NCBI RefSeq assembly: GCF_003112695.1 | Contig: NZ_BFBP01000011.1 | Span: 493,438-557,437 of the forward strand | DNA: 64,000 nt | Direction: 5' to 3' | DNA from: Azospira sp. I13 | GTDB taxonomy: Bacteria; Pseudomonadota; Gammaproteobacteria; Burkholderiales; Rhodocyclaceae | Shown here: positions 9,475 through 18,396 of the stretch, one piece after another | Layout of the letters: the number at the start of each line of letters is the position of its first letter | How positions within the stretch are numbered: the stretch's first letter is position 1 | Made by a program: the position numbers and the translations under genes | Notes under the pieces: model-generated | Told to the model about the DNA's origin: nothing | Seen by the model: only the letters and a program-made list of their open reading frames with translations | Database searches by the model: none

Positions 9475-10104
9475 GTGATACTGGAAAGCAAGAGCTTCAC
9501 GGACGGCGCCCCCATTCCCGGCGAATTCGCCTTCTGCATTCCCCATGACAGCCACCACGTCTGCCTGGGCGGCAACCGCAATCCCCAACTGCAATGGCGG
9601 GAGGTGCCCGAGGGCACCCGCTCCTTCGCCCTCATCTGCCACGACCCAGACGTTCCCTCCCAGGGGGACGACGTCAATCAGGAAGGACGCAGCGTGCCCG
9701 CCAGCCTGCCGCGGGTGGATTTCTTCCACTGGGTGCTGATCAACCTGTCCCCGGACACCCGGGAGATTGCCGCCGGTGAATACTCCGGCGACGTCACTCC
9801 CCGGGGCAAAAGCGGCCCCGCCAGCCGTAACGGCGCCAGCCACGGCATCAACGATTACACCCACTGGTTTGCCGGCGACCGGGACATGAGCGGCCACTAC
9901 TTCGGCTACGACGGCCCCTGCCCGCCCTGGAACGACGCGTTGCGCCACCGCTACATTTTCACCCTGTTTGCCCTGGATGTCGCCCAACTGCCCCTGGATG
10001 GCCCCTTTACCGGTGCCGATGCGCGGCAGGCCATGGCCGGGCACATCCTCGCCCAGGCCAGCATTACCGGCACCTACAGCCTCAACCCCGCCCTCAAACC
10101 CTAG
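9475..10104 (+). CDS. YbhB/YbcL (PEBP) family protein
   Basis: A 209-residue phosphatidylethanolamine-binding-protein fold, the bacterial Raf-kinase-inhibitor-like group. The anion-pocket motifs are visible as CHDPDVP, DFFHWVLINL, and GYDGPCPPWNDALRHRYIF. It starts at GTG, fixed by a very strong AGGAGGAGAT four bases upstream. It has no signal peptide, so it is cytoplasmic. Bacterial members have no firmly established ligand. Its stop lies 11 bp inside the end of the convergent lyase gene. Confidence 0.88.
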   Translation: MILESKSFTDGAPIPGEFAFCIPHDSHHVCLGGNRNPQLQWREVPEGTRSFALICHDPDVPSQGDDVNQEGRSVPASLPRVDFFHWVLINLSPDTREIAAGEYSGDVTPRGKSGPASRNGASHGINDYTHWFAGDRDMSGHYFGYDGPCPPWNDALRHRYIFTLFALDVAQLPLDGPFTGADARQAMAGHILAQASITGTYSLNPALKP

Positions 10105-11236
10105 CCAGGCGCGCCAGGGCCTGCTCCAGCGTGCTGCGGGGGCAGGCAAAATTCAGCCGCACAAAGCCTGGCGCCCCGAATTCCCGACCGTCTGACAAAC
10201 CGATCCCCGCTGCCTCGCAGGCGGCGGCCGGGTCGGCCAGCCCTTTTTCCCGCAGGTCGATCCAGGCCAGATAGGTGGCCTCCGGCAGGGTCATGGCCAT
10301 GCCAGGCAGGGCGGCCACGGCCTGGGCCACCGCATCCCGGTTGCCCCGCAGGTAATCCAGCAGGGCGCTGCGCCAGGGACCGCCATGGGCATAGGCCGCA
10401 GCGCAGGCCGCCAGGCCCAGCACATTCACATGGGGCACGATACCGGCCATGGCCCGGGTGAAGCGACGACGGATGGCACCATCGGGAACCACTGCGAAGG
10501 CGCAGGACAGGCCGGGAATGTTGTAGGTCTTGGAAGGCGCCATGAGCGTGACGCTGCGGCGGGCAACCTCCCGCTCCAGGCAGGCGAAGGGCAGGTGCCG
10601 GGCCCCAGGCGTCAATTGCAGGTCGGCATGGATTTCGTCGGAACACACCAGCACGTCGTAGCGTTCGCACAGATCGGCCAGGGTCTCCAGCTCCTCCCGC
10701 TGCCAGGCCCGCCCTACCGGGTTGTGGGGATGGCAGAGGAGCAGCAGGCGGGGCCGCGGATCGGCCTGCAGCACGGCTTCCAGGGCATCCCAGTCCCAAG
10801 CCCAGCGCCCCTCCCGGCACGCCAGGGGAACGCGTACCAGGGACCGCTCCGACAAGACCGGCGCCGAAAGAAAGGGCGGATACACCGGCACCGCCGTGGC
10901 CACCGCCTCCCCCGGCCCGGCCAGGGCGCGGCAGGCCACATTGAGGCCGGTCACCAGGCCCGGTAGCCAGACGAGCCAGTCCGCCTCCACCGCCCAACCG
11001 TAGTCCCGCACCAGGGCCGCCCGTACCGATTCGACCACCGCCTCGGTGGGGCCGCCGTAACCGAAGACGCCGTGATCCACCCGGGCGTGCAGCGCTGCCA
11101 GCACCTCCGGCGGCGAGGCGAAATCCATGTCGGCCACCCACAGGGGCAACACCTCCCGACCGGCATAGCGCCCCCACTTGAAGCTGTCGCTACCCCGCCG
11201 CTCCACCGGCGTATCGAAATCAAACGCCCCGCTCAT
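10094..11236 (-). CDS. PatB/MalY-type PLP C-S lyase (cystathionine beta-lyase-like)
   Basis: A 380-residue fold-type I PLP enzyme of the MalY/PatB branch. The N-terminal LPLWVADMDFASPPEV, the aspartate in VCSDEIHADL and the PLP lysine in MAPSKTYNIPGL identify it. Family members split cystathionine or cysteine conjugates to pyruvate, ammonia and a thiol. The gene overlaps the cupin gene upstream by 4 bp (ATGA), so both are probably co-translated. Its 3' end overlaps the convergent PEBP gene by 11 bp. A general aminotransferase role is the main alternative. Confidence 0.85.
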   Translation of the reverse strand: MSGAFDFDTPVERRGSDSFKWGRYAGREVLPLWVADMDFASPPEVLAALHARVDHGVFGYGGPTEAVVESVRAALVRDYGWAVEADWLVWLPGLVTGLNVACRALAGPGEAVATAVPVYPPFLSAPVLSERSLVRVPLACREGRWAWDWDALEAVLQADPRPRLLLLCHPHNPVGRAWQREELETLADLCERYDVLVCSDEIHADLQLTPGARHLPFACLEREVARRSVTLMAPSKTYNIPGLSCAFAVVPDGAIRRRFTRAMAGIVPHVNVLGLAACAAAYAHGGPWRSALLDYLRGNRDAVAQAVAALPGMAMTLPEATYLAWIDLREKGLADPAAACEAAGIGLSDGREFGAPGFVRLNFACPRSTLEQALARLARV

Positions 11237-11616
11237 GGCTGCACCTCCAGGAGTTCCGTGTCGTCGTGGGCATAGGCGGGAGTGCAGGCGCAGAGCAGCA
11301 CCAGGGGCTGGGGGCCTGGATTTTCCAGCCCATGGGCGGTGCCCGGTGGAATGGCTACCGTATCCCCCGCCACCACGGCAAAACGCTCCTCGCCCAGAAT
11401 CATGACGCCCTGGCCGGCGGTGAAATGGTAAAGCTCCTCCGTCAGGCGATGCCGATGCCGCAGGGTGCGGCCACCAGGGGGCAGCGTTGCCTCCGCCAGG
11501 CTCTGGGCCTGGTTGCCCTGCACCAGGGGGTGCATCAGTTCGCGGATGACCGAACCATCCTTGGTGACATAGGGCGTGACATCGGCGTAAGTGCTGAACA
11601 GGCGGGGCGTGGTCAT
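11233..11616 (-). CDS. Single-domain cupin protein
   Basis: A 127-residue cupin with the metal motif RHRHRLTEELYHFTAGQG followed by the second motif GDTVAIPPGTAHGLEN, so the His and Glu ligands are present. The ATG at 11616 is preferred because family similarity starts there; the frame is open 15 codons further. It is coupled to the PatB-like lyase by an ATGA overlap, which suggests a role in the same sulfur or amino-acid pathway. The substrate is unknown. Confidence 0.78.
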   Translation of the reverse strand: MTTPRLFSTYADVTPYVTKDGSVIRELMHPLVQGNQAQSLAEATLPPGGRTLRHRHRLTEELYHFTAGQGVMILGEERFAVVAGDTVAIPPGTAHGLENPGPQPLVLLCACTPAYAHDDTELLEVQP

Positions 11617-11757
11617 GGAAGGTGTCGAATCAAGGCAACGGGAGAAGGGGCATGTTGCCATGGGCGACCACGGATTTCACGGATGCTTTAAGCTGCCCTC
11701 CTCCACCCCGGCTTTTCCGCCCACCGCCCCCATCGCCCCCAACCCCGATCTCCGCCC

Positions 11758-12273
11758 ATGCCGACCCGTTTGACTGCCTGCCAGGCCGACATCACCACCC
11801 TGCCGGTGGATGCCATCGTGAATGCCGCCAATACCACCCTGCTGGGCGGTGGCGGTGTGGATGGCGCCATCCACCGAGCCGCCGGCCCCGAACTCCTGTC
11901 CGCCTGCCGCCCCCTCGGCGGTTGCGCCACCGGCGATGCCAAGCTGACGCCCGGCTTCCGGCTGCCGGCCCGCCACGTCATCCACACCGTCGGGCCCATC
12001 TGGCACGGCGGCGGGCAGAACGAGGCCGCCCTGCTCGCCGCCTGCTATCGGCGCTGCCTGGAGATCGCGACGGATGCGGGCTGCACTTCCCTGGCCTTCC
12101 CCTGCATCAGCACCGGCGTGTACCGTTTTCCGCCGGAAGCCGCAGCCGCCATCGCCGTACAGCACGTCAGCGAATGGCTTGCCCACCACAACCACCCGCT
12201 CCAGGAAGTGATCTTCTGCTGCTTCTCGGCCGAGGATCTGGCCCGCTACCATGCCCTGCTGGCGAAAATCTAA
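11758..12273 (+). CDS. Macrodomain protein (ADP-ribose/O-acetyl-ADP-ribose hydrolase, YmdB-like)
   Basis: A 171-residue stand-alone macrodomain. The ADP-ribose loop IVNAANTTLLGGGGVDGAIHRAAG (about residues 20-43) and the second loop SLAFPCISTGVYRFP are intact, as in MacroD/YmdB enzymes that deacetylate O-acetyl-ADP-ribose or remove ADP-ribose from proteins. No sirtuin or ADP-ribosyltransferase lies nearby. It is monocistronic and closed by a terminator that it shares with the tRNA-Ser gene. Confidence 0.9.
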   Translation: MPTRLTACQADITTLPVDAIVNAANTTLLGGGGVDGAIHRAAGPELLSACRPLGGCATGDAKLTPGFRLPARHVIHTVGPIWHGGGQNEAALLAACYRRCLEIATDAGCTSLAFPCISTGVYRFPPEAAAAIAVQHVSEWLAHHNHPLQEVIFCCFSAEDLARYHALLAKI

Positions 12274-12287
12274 CGCCGGAAAAGCAA

Positions 12288-12310
12288 AAAGCCCGCAGAG
12301 CGCGGGCTTT
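12288..12310. terminator. Bidirectional intrinsic terminator
   Basis: The stem AAAGCCCGC / GCGGGCTTT with loop AGAGC sits between the macrodomain gene and the oppositely oriented tRNA-Ser; the minus-strand side continues into five T. Confidence 0.85.
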
Positions 12311-12343
12311 AGCGACGTCCGGAGACGGGATGCTGCAAGAGGG

Positions 12344-12436
12344 TGGCGGTGAGGGTGGGATTCGAACCCACGTGCCAGGTTTCCCTGACCATCTGATTTC
12401 GAGTCAGCGCCGTTATGGCCACTTCGGTACCTCACC
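12344..12436 (-). tRNA. serX: tRNA-Ser (CGA anticodon)
   Basis: Read on the minus strand, the 93-nt sequence starts GGTGAGG and ends CCTCACC plus G and an encoded CCA. A long variable arm follows the anticodon stem, and the T-arm has GGTTCGAATCC. The anticodon loop CTCGAAA gives anticodon CGA (plus strand 12399-12401), reading UCG. The long variable arm and 93-nt size are typical of tRNA-Ser. The gene symbol is generic. serS lies about 1.7 kb away. Confidence 0.95.
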
Positions 12437-12446
12437 GGGGAGGCGA

Positions 12447-12455
12447 ATTCTAGCA
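12447..12455 (-). promoter_or_regulatory. Extended -10 of the tRNA-Ser gene
   Basis: On the minus strand TGCTAGAAT lies 11 bases before the mature tRNA 5' end, giving a predicted leader of only a few bases. No clear -35 was seen. Confidence 0.55.
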
Positions 12456-12535
12456 TGGTCCGACCTCTTTTTGGCCTGACGGCTCCATGGCACAATCCGG
12501 GAACTTTTTCCCCGGGTTTCTCCGGAAAGGCGAGG

Positions 12536-13981
12536 ATGCATCAACCGCTGGTCCGCTGGCTGCTGCTTGTCCTGTGTTCCCTTCCCCTGCTGCAGGCCTG
12601 TGGGGAAAGGAAGGCTGCGCCATGGCGGGAAAGCGACGAGCTGGTGGTGCTGACCAGCCCCGGCCCCCTGACCTATACCGGCGACGCCAAAGACGGCAAG
12701 GATGCCAAGGAAGACAAGGCGGATGCCGGCCTGGGCTTCGAACACGACCTGGTCAGCCTCTTCGCCGCCGAGCTGGGCCGCAAGCTGCGCCTGGAAGTGG
12801 TGGGCAACTACCGGGAAGTGCCCCAGGCCCTGCGCCGGGGCAAAGGCCACATGGCCGCCGCCTGGCTGGTCTGGCACCCGGGCAGCAGCAACAGCGAATT
12901 CCAGACCACCACCCCCTTCTTCCACAGCAGTCACCTGCTGGTGCAGCACGAAGCCTCCCTGCCCATCACCACCACCGAGCAACTGGCCGGGCGCACCGTG
13001 CACGTGGTGGCCCGCAGCCGCCATGCCGACCTGCTGGCCAGCCTGCCGGCCCTGACGCCGCCGGTGCTGGTGCAGGAGCACCCGGAATGGAGCGACCTGG
13101 ACCTGCTCCAGGCCGTGGCCGAACAGCGCATCGAACTGGCCCTGACCGACGGCCCAGTGCTGGACATCGCCCAGAACTACTACCCCCAGCTCACCTCCAG
13201 CCTTGAAGTCGGCGAAGCCCAGCCCATCACCTGGATGTTCCCCAGTGACGCCGACCCGGAACTGGTTTCCAAGGCCGAAGCCTTCCTGGGCCGTATTCAC
13301 CGGGACGGCACCCTGACCCGCCTGAAGGACCGCTACTTCGGCCACGTGCGCCGCCTCAAGCAGCTGGACGTGGTGCAGTTCCTGGAACGCACCCGCAGCC
13401 TGCTGCCGGATTACCGCCCCCTCTTTGAATCGGCCCAGGCCCGCACCGGCATCGACTGGCGCCTCATCGCCGCCCTGGCCTACCAGGAATCCCAATGGGA
13501 CCCGCTGGCCACCAGCCCCACCGGGGTGCGGGGCATGATGATGCTGACGGAAGAAACCGCGGACCGCCTCGGCGTCGGCAACCGGCTCGACCCGAAGCAG
13601 AGCATCAGCGCCGGGGCCCGCTATCTGGCCGATATCCGCGACCAGTTGCCCGCCACCCTGAAGGAGCCCGACCGCACCTGGATGGCCCTGGCGGCCTACA
13701 ACCTGGGGCTGGGCCACATGAAGGGCGGCCTGGCCATCGCCCCCAGCACCGAGGCGGACCCGGATTCCTGGTTCGAGATGAAGCGGGTGCTGCCCCTGCT
13801 CTCCCGCCCCGACTATTACCGTCGCCTGAAAAGCGGCCGCGCCCGGGGGGGCGAGGCGGTGATCATGGTGGAAAACATCCGCATCTTCTACGACATCCTC
13901 AACCGCCACGAGCCGCCCTACTTCCCGCCCCTGCCCCCGCCCGACCGGAAGGGCGACAAGAAAGGCAAGAAAAGGCACTGA
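12536..13981 (+). CDS. mltF: Membrane-bound lytic murein transglycosylase F
   Basis: A 481-residue lipoprotein. The signal peptide MHQPLVRWLLLVLCSLPLLQAC has a lipobox with Cys22. Residues about 40-275 form a periplasmic solute-binding-like (SBP_bac_3) domain. The C-terminal SLT domain has the catalytic glutamate in YQESQWDPLA (Glu318), followed by TGVRGMMMLTEETA and AAYNLGLGHM. MltF cleaves glycan strands to 1,6-anhydro products, with its N-domain regulating activity. The start is fixed by the lipoprotein signal and GGAAAGG upstream. An Asp/Lys-rich insert (around residues 47-60) is unusual. Confidence 0.92.
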   Translation: MHQPLVRWLLLVLCSLPLLQACGERKAAPWRESDELVVLTSPGPLTYTGDAKDGKDAKEDKADAGLGFEHDLVSLFAAELGRKLRLEVVGNYREVPQALRRGKGHMAAAWLVWHPGSSNSEFQTTTPFFHSSHLLVQHEASLPITTTEQLAGRTVHVVARSRHADLLASLPALTPPVLVQEHPEWSDLDLLQAVAEQRIELALTDGPVLDIAQNYYPQLTSSLEVGEAQPITWMFPSDADPELVSKAEAFLGRIHRDGTLTRLKDRYFGHVRRLKQLDVVQFLERTRSLLPDYRPLFESAQARTGIDWRLIAALAYQESQWDPLATSPTGVRGMMMLTEETADRLGVGNRLDPKQSISAGARYLADIRDQLPATLKEPDRTWMALAAYNLGLGHMKGGLAIAPSTEADPDSWFEMKRVLPLLSRPDYYRRLKSGRARGGEAVIMVENIRIFYDILNRHEPPYFPPLPPPDRKGDKKGKKRH

Positions 13982-13993
13982 GCCGAAGACAGG

Positions 13994-14047
13994 CCGGAGA
14001 GGCAATAAAAACGGGCATCTCCGCCCCACCCTACCGGAGAGGCAATA
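13994..14047 (+). repeat. Two copies of a 14-nt direct repeat
   Basis: CCGGAGAGGCAATA occurs at 13994-14007 and again at 14034-14047, exactly 40 bp apart, in the spacer between mltF and serS. The second copy overlaps the longer dispersed repeat at 14039-14056. Confidence 0.7.
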
Positions 14048-14056
14048 GGGACGCCA
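14039..14056 (+). repeat. 18-nt dispersed repeat, copy A
   Basis: GAGGCAATAGGGACGCCA is found here on the plus strand and once more, inverted, at 43814-43831. Both copies are intergenic. An exact 18-nt match in 64 kb is unlikely by chance and suggests a small dispersed element. Confidence 0.65.
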
Positions 14057-14123
14057 AGTGGCGGGCAGGCATGATGCGGATGCCCGTCCTGCTTGCCTCT
14101 CAGGGCCATCTCAAAATCAGGGC

Positions 14124-14158
14124 AATAAAAAAGCCGGGAAACTCCCGGCTTTTTTATT
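14124..14158. terminator. Strong bidirectional terminator
   Basis: A 16-bp perfect stem with a GCCGGGA / TCCCGGC core, flanked by six A and six T and closed by an AAC loop. It separates mltF from the convergent serS and works in both directions. Confidence 0.93.
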
Positions 14159-14174
14159 GAGGAAGCGACTCCGC

Positions 14175-15494
<1,320 letters not shown>

Positions 15495-15502
<8 letters not shown>

Positions 15503-15816
15503 AAAATCGTTTCACGCCGTCGGCAAGCCTGGGCTCGCCAAAGTTGATAAGTAAACCACGTTTCAAGCCAGTTGCCTTCAGGTAGGACAAGACCTGGGCC
15601 GATACTGCTTCGGGCAGCGCCCGTTGGGACTTCAGCTCCACCACCACGGCATCGGCCACCACCAGATCAAGGCGCTGGCCGGGCAAAGGGAATATCCCGC
15701 AGGGACATTTCATGGCAGAGGGCCTCCTCATAGACACTCTCCAGCAGCCCCGGCCCCAGCAGACGATGCACCTCGATGGCGGCGCCGATAATCTGCTGGG
15801 TCAGTTGGTCTGCCAT
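15495..15816 (-). pseudogene. GxxExxY protein (PD-(D/E)XK-like), deletion and frameshift
   Basis: From the ATG at 15816 the frame gives MADQLTQQIIGAAIEVHRLL, then GPGLLESVYEEAL, the GxxExxY signature, and ends at a premature TGA after about 48 codons. The second half continues in another frame as GQRLDLVVADAVVVELKSQ and VLSYLKATGLKRGLLINFG, the nuclease-like core, to a stop at 15495. Compared with intact family members (about 125 residues), roughly 20 residues are missing between the halves. The gene is bounded by inverted 27-nt repeats five bases before its ATG and across its stop, so gene plus repeats look like one inserted unit between serS and rarA. Confidence 0.85.
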
Positions 15817-15820
15817 GACA

Positions 15821-15847
15821 CTCGGTGTCCTCTGCGCCCTCTGTGGC
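15821..15847 (-). repeat. 27-nt CACAGAG repeat, copy 2
   Basis: On the minus strand it reads GCCACAGAGGG followed by two more 9-nt units (CGCAGAGGA, then CACCGAG), ending five bases before the GxxExxY ATG. Its outer end touches the rarA stop codon TAG (15847-15849). Confidence 0.85.
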
Positions 15848-17172
15848 TAGCCTTTTTTGCCTTTGCGGGCGGCCTGGGCATCCAGGTCCCGCAGGTGGGC
15901 GAGCTTTTCGCCGATCTTGATTTCCAGGCCCCGCTCCACCGGCTGATACCAGGTGGCGGGCGCCATGCCGTCGGGGAAGTAGTTCTCACCGGCGGCGTAG
16001 CCTTCGGCCTCGTCGTGGGCGTAGCGGTAATCCTTGCCGTAGCCCAGATCCTTCATCAGCTTGGTGGGGGCGTTGCGCAGGTGCTCGGGCACCGGGCGGG
16101 AGCCGTCCTTGGCGACGAAGGCGCGTGCCGCATTATACGCGTTGTAGGCAGCATTCGATTTGGCGGCGCAGGCCAGGTAGATCACCGCCTGGGCCAGGGC
16201 CAGCTCCCCTTCCGGCGAGCCCAGGCGCTCGTAGGTCTGGGCCGCGTTCATGGCGATCTCGCTGCCCCGGGGGTCGGCCAGGCCGATGTCTTCCCAGGCC
16301 ATGCGCACGATGCGCCGGGCCAGGTAACGGGGGTCGGCGCCGCCATCCAGCATGCGGCAGAACCAGTAGAGGGCGCCGTCCGGATTGGAGCCCCGCACCG
16401 ACTTGTGCAGGGCCGAAATCTGGTCGTAGAAGGCATCGCCGCCCTTGTCGAAGCGGCGCAGGCTCTGGGCCATGGTGGCTTCGATGAAAGCCCCGTCCAC
16501 CTTGGCCAGCTTGGCGGTGCGGGCCGCCGTGCGCACCTGCTCCAGCAGGTTGAGGAAGCGCCGGGCATCGCCGTCGGCCAGGCCGATCAGGCGGGTGCGG
16601 GCCTCGTCATCGAAATCCAGGTCCGCCAGGGCTTTTTCTCGGGCCCGATCGAACAGCTGGCCCATCTCGGCCTCGTCCAGGGACTTCAGTACATAGACCG
16701 AAGCCCGGGAAAGCAGGGCCGAATTGACCTCGAAGGAAGGGTTCTCGGTGGTGGCGCCGATGAAGGTGAACAGGCCGCTTTCCACAAAGGGCAAAAAGCC
16801 GTCCTGCTGGGCCTTGTTGAAGCGGTGGATTTCATCGACGAAGAGAATGGTGCGCTTGCCCTGGGCCTTCCACATCTCGGCCTGGGCCACCGCCTCCCGC
16901 ACCTCCTTGATGCCGGAGAAGACGGCGGAAAGCGCGATGAACTCACAGTGGAACTGGGTCGCCATCATCCGCGCCAGGGTGGTCTTGCCCACCCCGGGCG
17001 GCCCCCACAGGATCATGGAATGGGGCTGGCCCGACGCGAAGGCCAGACGCAGAGGCTTGCCCGGCCCCAATAGATGCTGCTGGCCGATCACCTCGTCGGG
17101 CGAGCGGGGCCGCAGTTGCTCCGCCAGGGGTGCCCCGGCATCCACCGTACCTTGGGAAAAAAGATCGCTCAC
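15847..17172 (-). CDS. rarA: Replication-associated recombination protein A (AAA+ ATPase)
   Basis: A 441-residue AAA+ protein of the RarA/MgsA/WRNIP1 family, a clamp-loader relative acting at stalled replication forks. Walker [11 protein letters not shown] (about 56-65), Walker [15 protein letters not shown] and sensor [12 protein letters not shown] are intact, with the conserved C-terminal tetramerisation region. It starts at a GTG giving MSDLFSQ, the usual N-terminus. Its stop codon abuts repeat copy 2, so the repeat element was inserted exactly behind the gene. Confidence 0.95.
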   Translation of the reverse strand: MSDLFSQGTVDAGAPLAEQLRPRSPDEVIGQQHLLGPGKPLRLAFASGQPHSMILWGPPGVGKTTLARMMATQFHCEFIALSAVFSGIKEVREAVAQAEMWKAQGKRTILFVDEIHRFNKAQQDGFLPFVESGLFTFIGATTENPSFEVNSALLSRASVYVLKSLDEAEMGQLFDRAREKALADLDFDDEARTRLIGLADGDARRFLNLLEQVRTAARTAKLAKVDGAFIEATMAQSLRRFDKGGDAFYDQISALHKSVRGSNPDGALYWFCRMLDGGADPRYLARRIVRMAWEDIGLADPRGSEIAMNAAQTYERLGSPEGELALAQAVIYLACAAKSNAAYNAYNAARAFVAKDGSRPVPEHLRNAPTKLMKDLGYGKDYRYAHDEAEGYAAGENYFPDGMAPATWYQPVERGLEIKIGEKLAHLRDLDAQAARKGKKG

Positions 17173-17240
17173 TCAGAATCCATCGGCAGCAGGACTGCCC
17201 GTGCAAAAGCCGCAGTTTACCTCAAGGGCACGACAGCCTT

Positions 17241-18233
17241 TCATGCCCTGTCCAGGGGAGAAGCCACGCCCCGCCCGCCCCGGTTGAGCACGTGGGTGTA
17301 GATCATGGTGGTGGAAACGTCGGCATGGCCCAGCAGTTCCTGCACCGTGCGAATGTCGTAGCCAGCATCCAGCAAATGGGTGGCAAAGGAATGCCTCAGG
17401 GTATGCACAGAAACGGGCTTGGACAAAACCGCCCGGCGTGCTGCCTCCTTCATGGCCCGTTGCAGGGCCTTTTCGTGGGCATGGTGCCGCCGCTCGATCC
17501 CCGAGCGCGGGTCCACCGACAATCCGGCAGCAGGGAATACCCAGAACCAGGGCCAGGTCGCTCCCGCCTGGGGGTATTTGCGCTCCAGTGCATGGGGTAA
17601 ATACACACCAGGAAAGCCATTCTCCCGGTCATGTTCAAACAACGTCCTGGCTCTGGCCAGTTGCTCCCGCAAGGGAAGCTCCAGCGTGCGGGGGAGCATG
17701 GTGACCCGATCCTTGGCCCCCTTGCCCTCGCGGACCAGAATTTCTCCGCGGTCGAAATCCACGTCCTTCACTCGCAGTCGCAGGCACTCCATCAGCCGCA
17801 TACCTGTCCCGTAGAGCAGCCGGGCCATCAAAGCCTGCCCGACAGGCATGACGTCCAGCAGCCGCTTCACTTCATCCCGATTCAAAACCGTCGGCAACCG
17901 CGCCGGTTTCTTAGGACGAACCAGATCGGTCAGCCACGGCAGATCCAGCTCCAACACCTGCCGATACAGGAAAAGCAAGGCTGACAAGGCCTGTTGCTGG
18001 GTCGCTGCGGCGATATCCCTTTCGACCGCCAGATGGGAGAGAAAGGCCGTCACCTCACGCGCGCCCATCTCCCCCGGATGACGCATGCCATTGAATCGGA
18101 TATAGCGGACCACCCAATGGACATAGGCCTCTTCGGTCCGTATGCTGTAATGACGAATGCGTACCGCCGCCCGCACCTGATCGACCAAACGGGGGCCCGC
18201 TGCAACCACTTTGTCAGGAATGTCCGGTTTCAT
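17241..18233 (-). CDS. intI: Integron integrase IntI
   Basis: A 330-residue tyrosine recombinase. The catalytic set is R146 (GTGMRLME), H277 and R280 (HTLRHSF), H303 (LLGHADV) and nucleophile Y312 ([11 protein letters not shown]). Between boxes 1 and 2 it has the integron-specific extra region (about 212-250, [10 protein letters not shown] then [15 protein letters not shown] and RRHH), which separates IntI from XerC/D. The start MKPDIPDK at 18233 is chosen because upstream sequence is promoter. IntI inserts and excises gene cassettes by attI x attC recombination. A LexA box 11 bp upstream implies SOS induction. It diverges from the cassette array, as in all integrons. No frameshift is seen, so it is probably functional. 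Confidence 0.95.
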   Translation of the reverse strand: MKPDIPDKVVAAGPRLVDQVRAAVRIRHYSIRTEEAYVHWVVRYIRFNGMRHPGEMGAREVTAFLSHLAVERDIAAATQQQALSALLFLYRQVLELDLPWLTDLVRPKKPARLPTVLNRDEVKRLLDVMPVGQALMARLLYGTGMRLMECLRLRVKDVDFDRGEILVREGKGAKDRVTMLPRTLELPLREQLARARTLFEHDRENGFPGVYLPHALERKYPQAGATWPWFWVFPAAGLSVDPRSGIERRHHAHEKALQRAMKEAARRAVLSKPVSVHTLRHSFATHLLDAGYDIRTVQELLGHADVSTTMIYTHVLNRGGRGVASPLDRA

Positions 18234-18243
18234 GGTAACCAAA

Positions 18244-18263
18244 TACTGTATGGATAAACAGTT
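18244..18263 (-). promoter_or_regulatory. LexA (SOS) box of intI
   Basis: TACTGTATGGATAAACAGTT has the CTG-N10-CAG core (18246-18248 and 18259-18261) with an AT-rich centre, a near-perfect SOS box. It lies 11 bp upstream of the intI ATG and overlaps the -10 of the promoter at 18261-18289, so LexA would block transcription. Confidence 0.88.
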
Positions 18264-18289
18264 ATATATCCAAATCCATTGCCACACAA
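18261..18289 (-). promoter_or_regulatory. Integrase promoter PintI
   Basis: On the minus strand TTGTGT and TATAAC are separated by 17 bases. Its -10 abuts and overlaps the LexA box, the arrangement described for other integrons. Confidence 0.65.
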
Positions 18290-18315
18290 GGGAAAATGCT
18301 GTCCGGTTTTCCAGC

Positions 18316-18371
18316 TTATTGGACACGTCCCCGTTTTATTGGACGTTTTTGTCGTCTACTACTAGTTAGCC
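18316..18371 (+). promoter_or_regulatory. attI recombination site with two direct repeats
   Basis: Two copies of TTATTGGAC lie at 18316-18324 and 18336-18344, a 20-bp period like the DR1/DR2 integrase-binding repeats of attI1. The core GTTAGCC follows at 18365-18371. Recombination would cut after the G, so the first cassette begins TTAGCC. That core is the exact complement of the GGCTAAC box in the downstream attC, confirming the boundary. The TTGGAC parts might also act as -35 elements of a cassette promoter, but no good -10 was found. Confidence 0.65.
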
Positions 18372-18396
18372 AGAGCCACTCACGAAGAGGACGTAA

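Noticed and set aside
12455..12535. N-terminal extension of MltF from an upstream ATG
   Set aside because: The extension overlaps the tRNA promoter region and would bury the lipoprotein signal peptide, which begins at the ATG at 12536.
17241..18233. The recombinase as XerC/XerD or a phage integrase
   Set aside because: It carries the IntI-specific insert between the catalytic boxes, ends [12 protein letters not shown], and is followed by attI and attC sites, so integron integrase is the better call.
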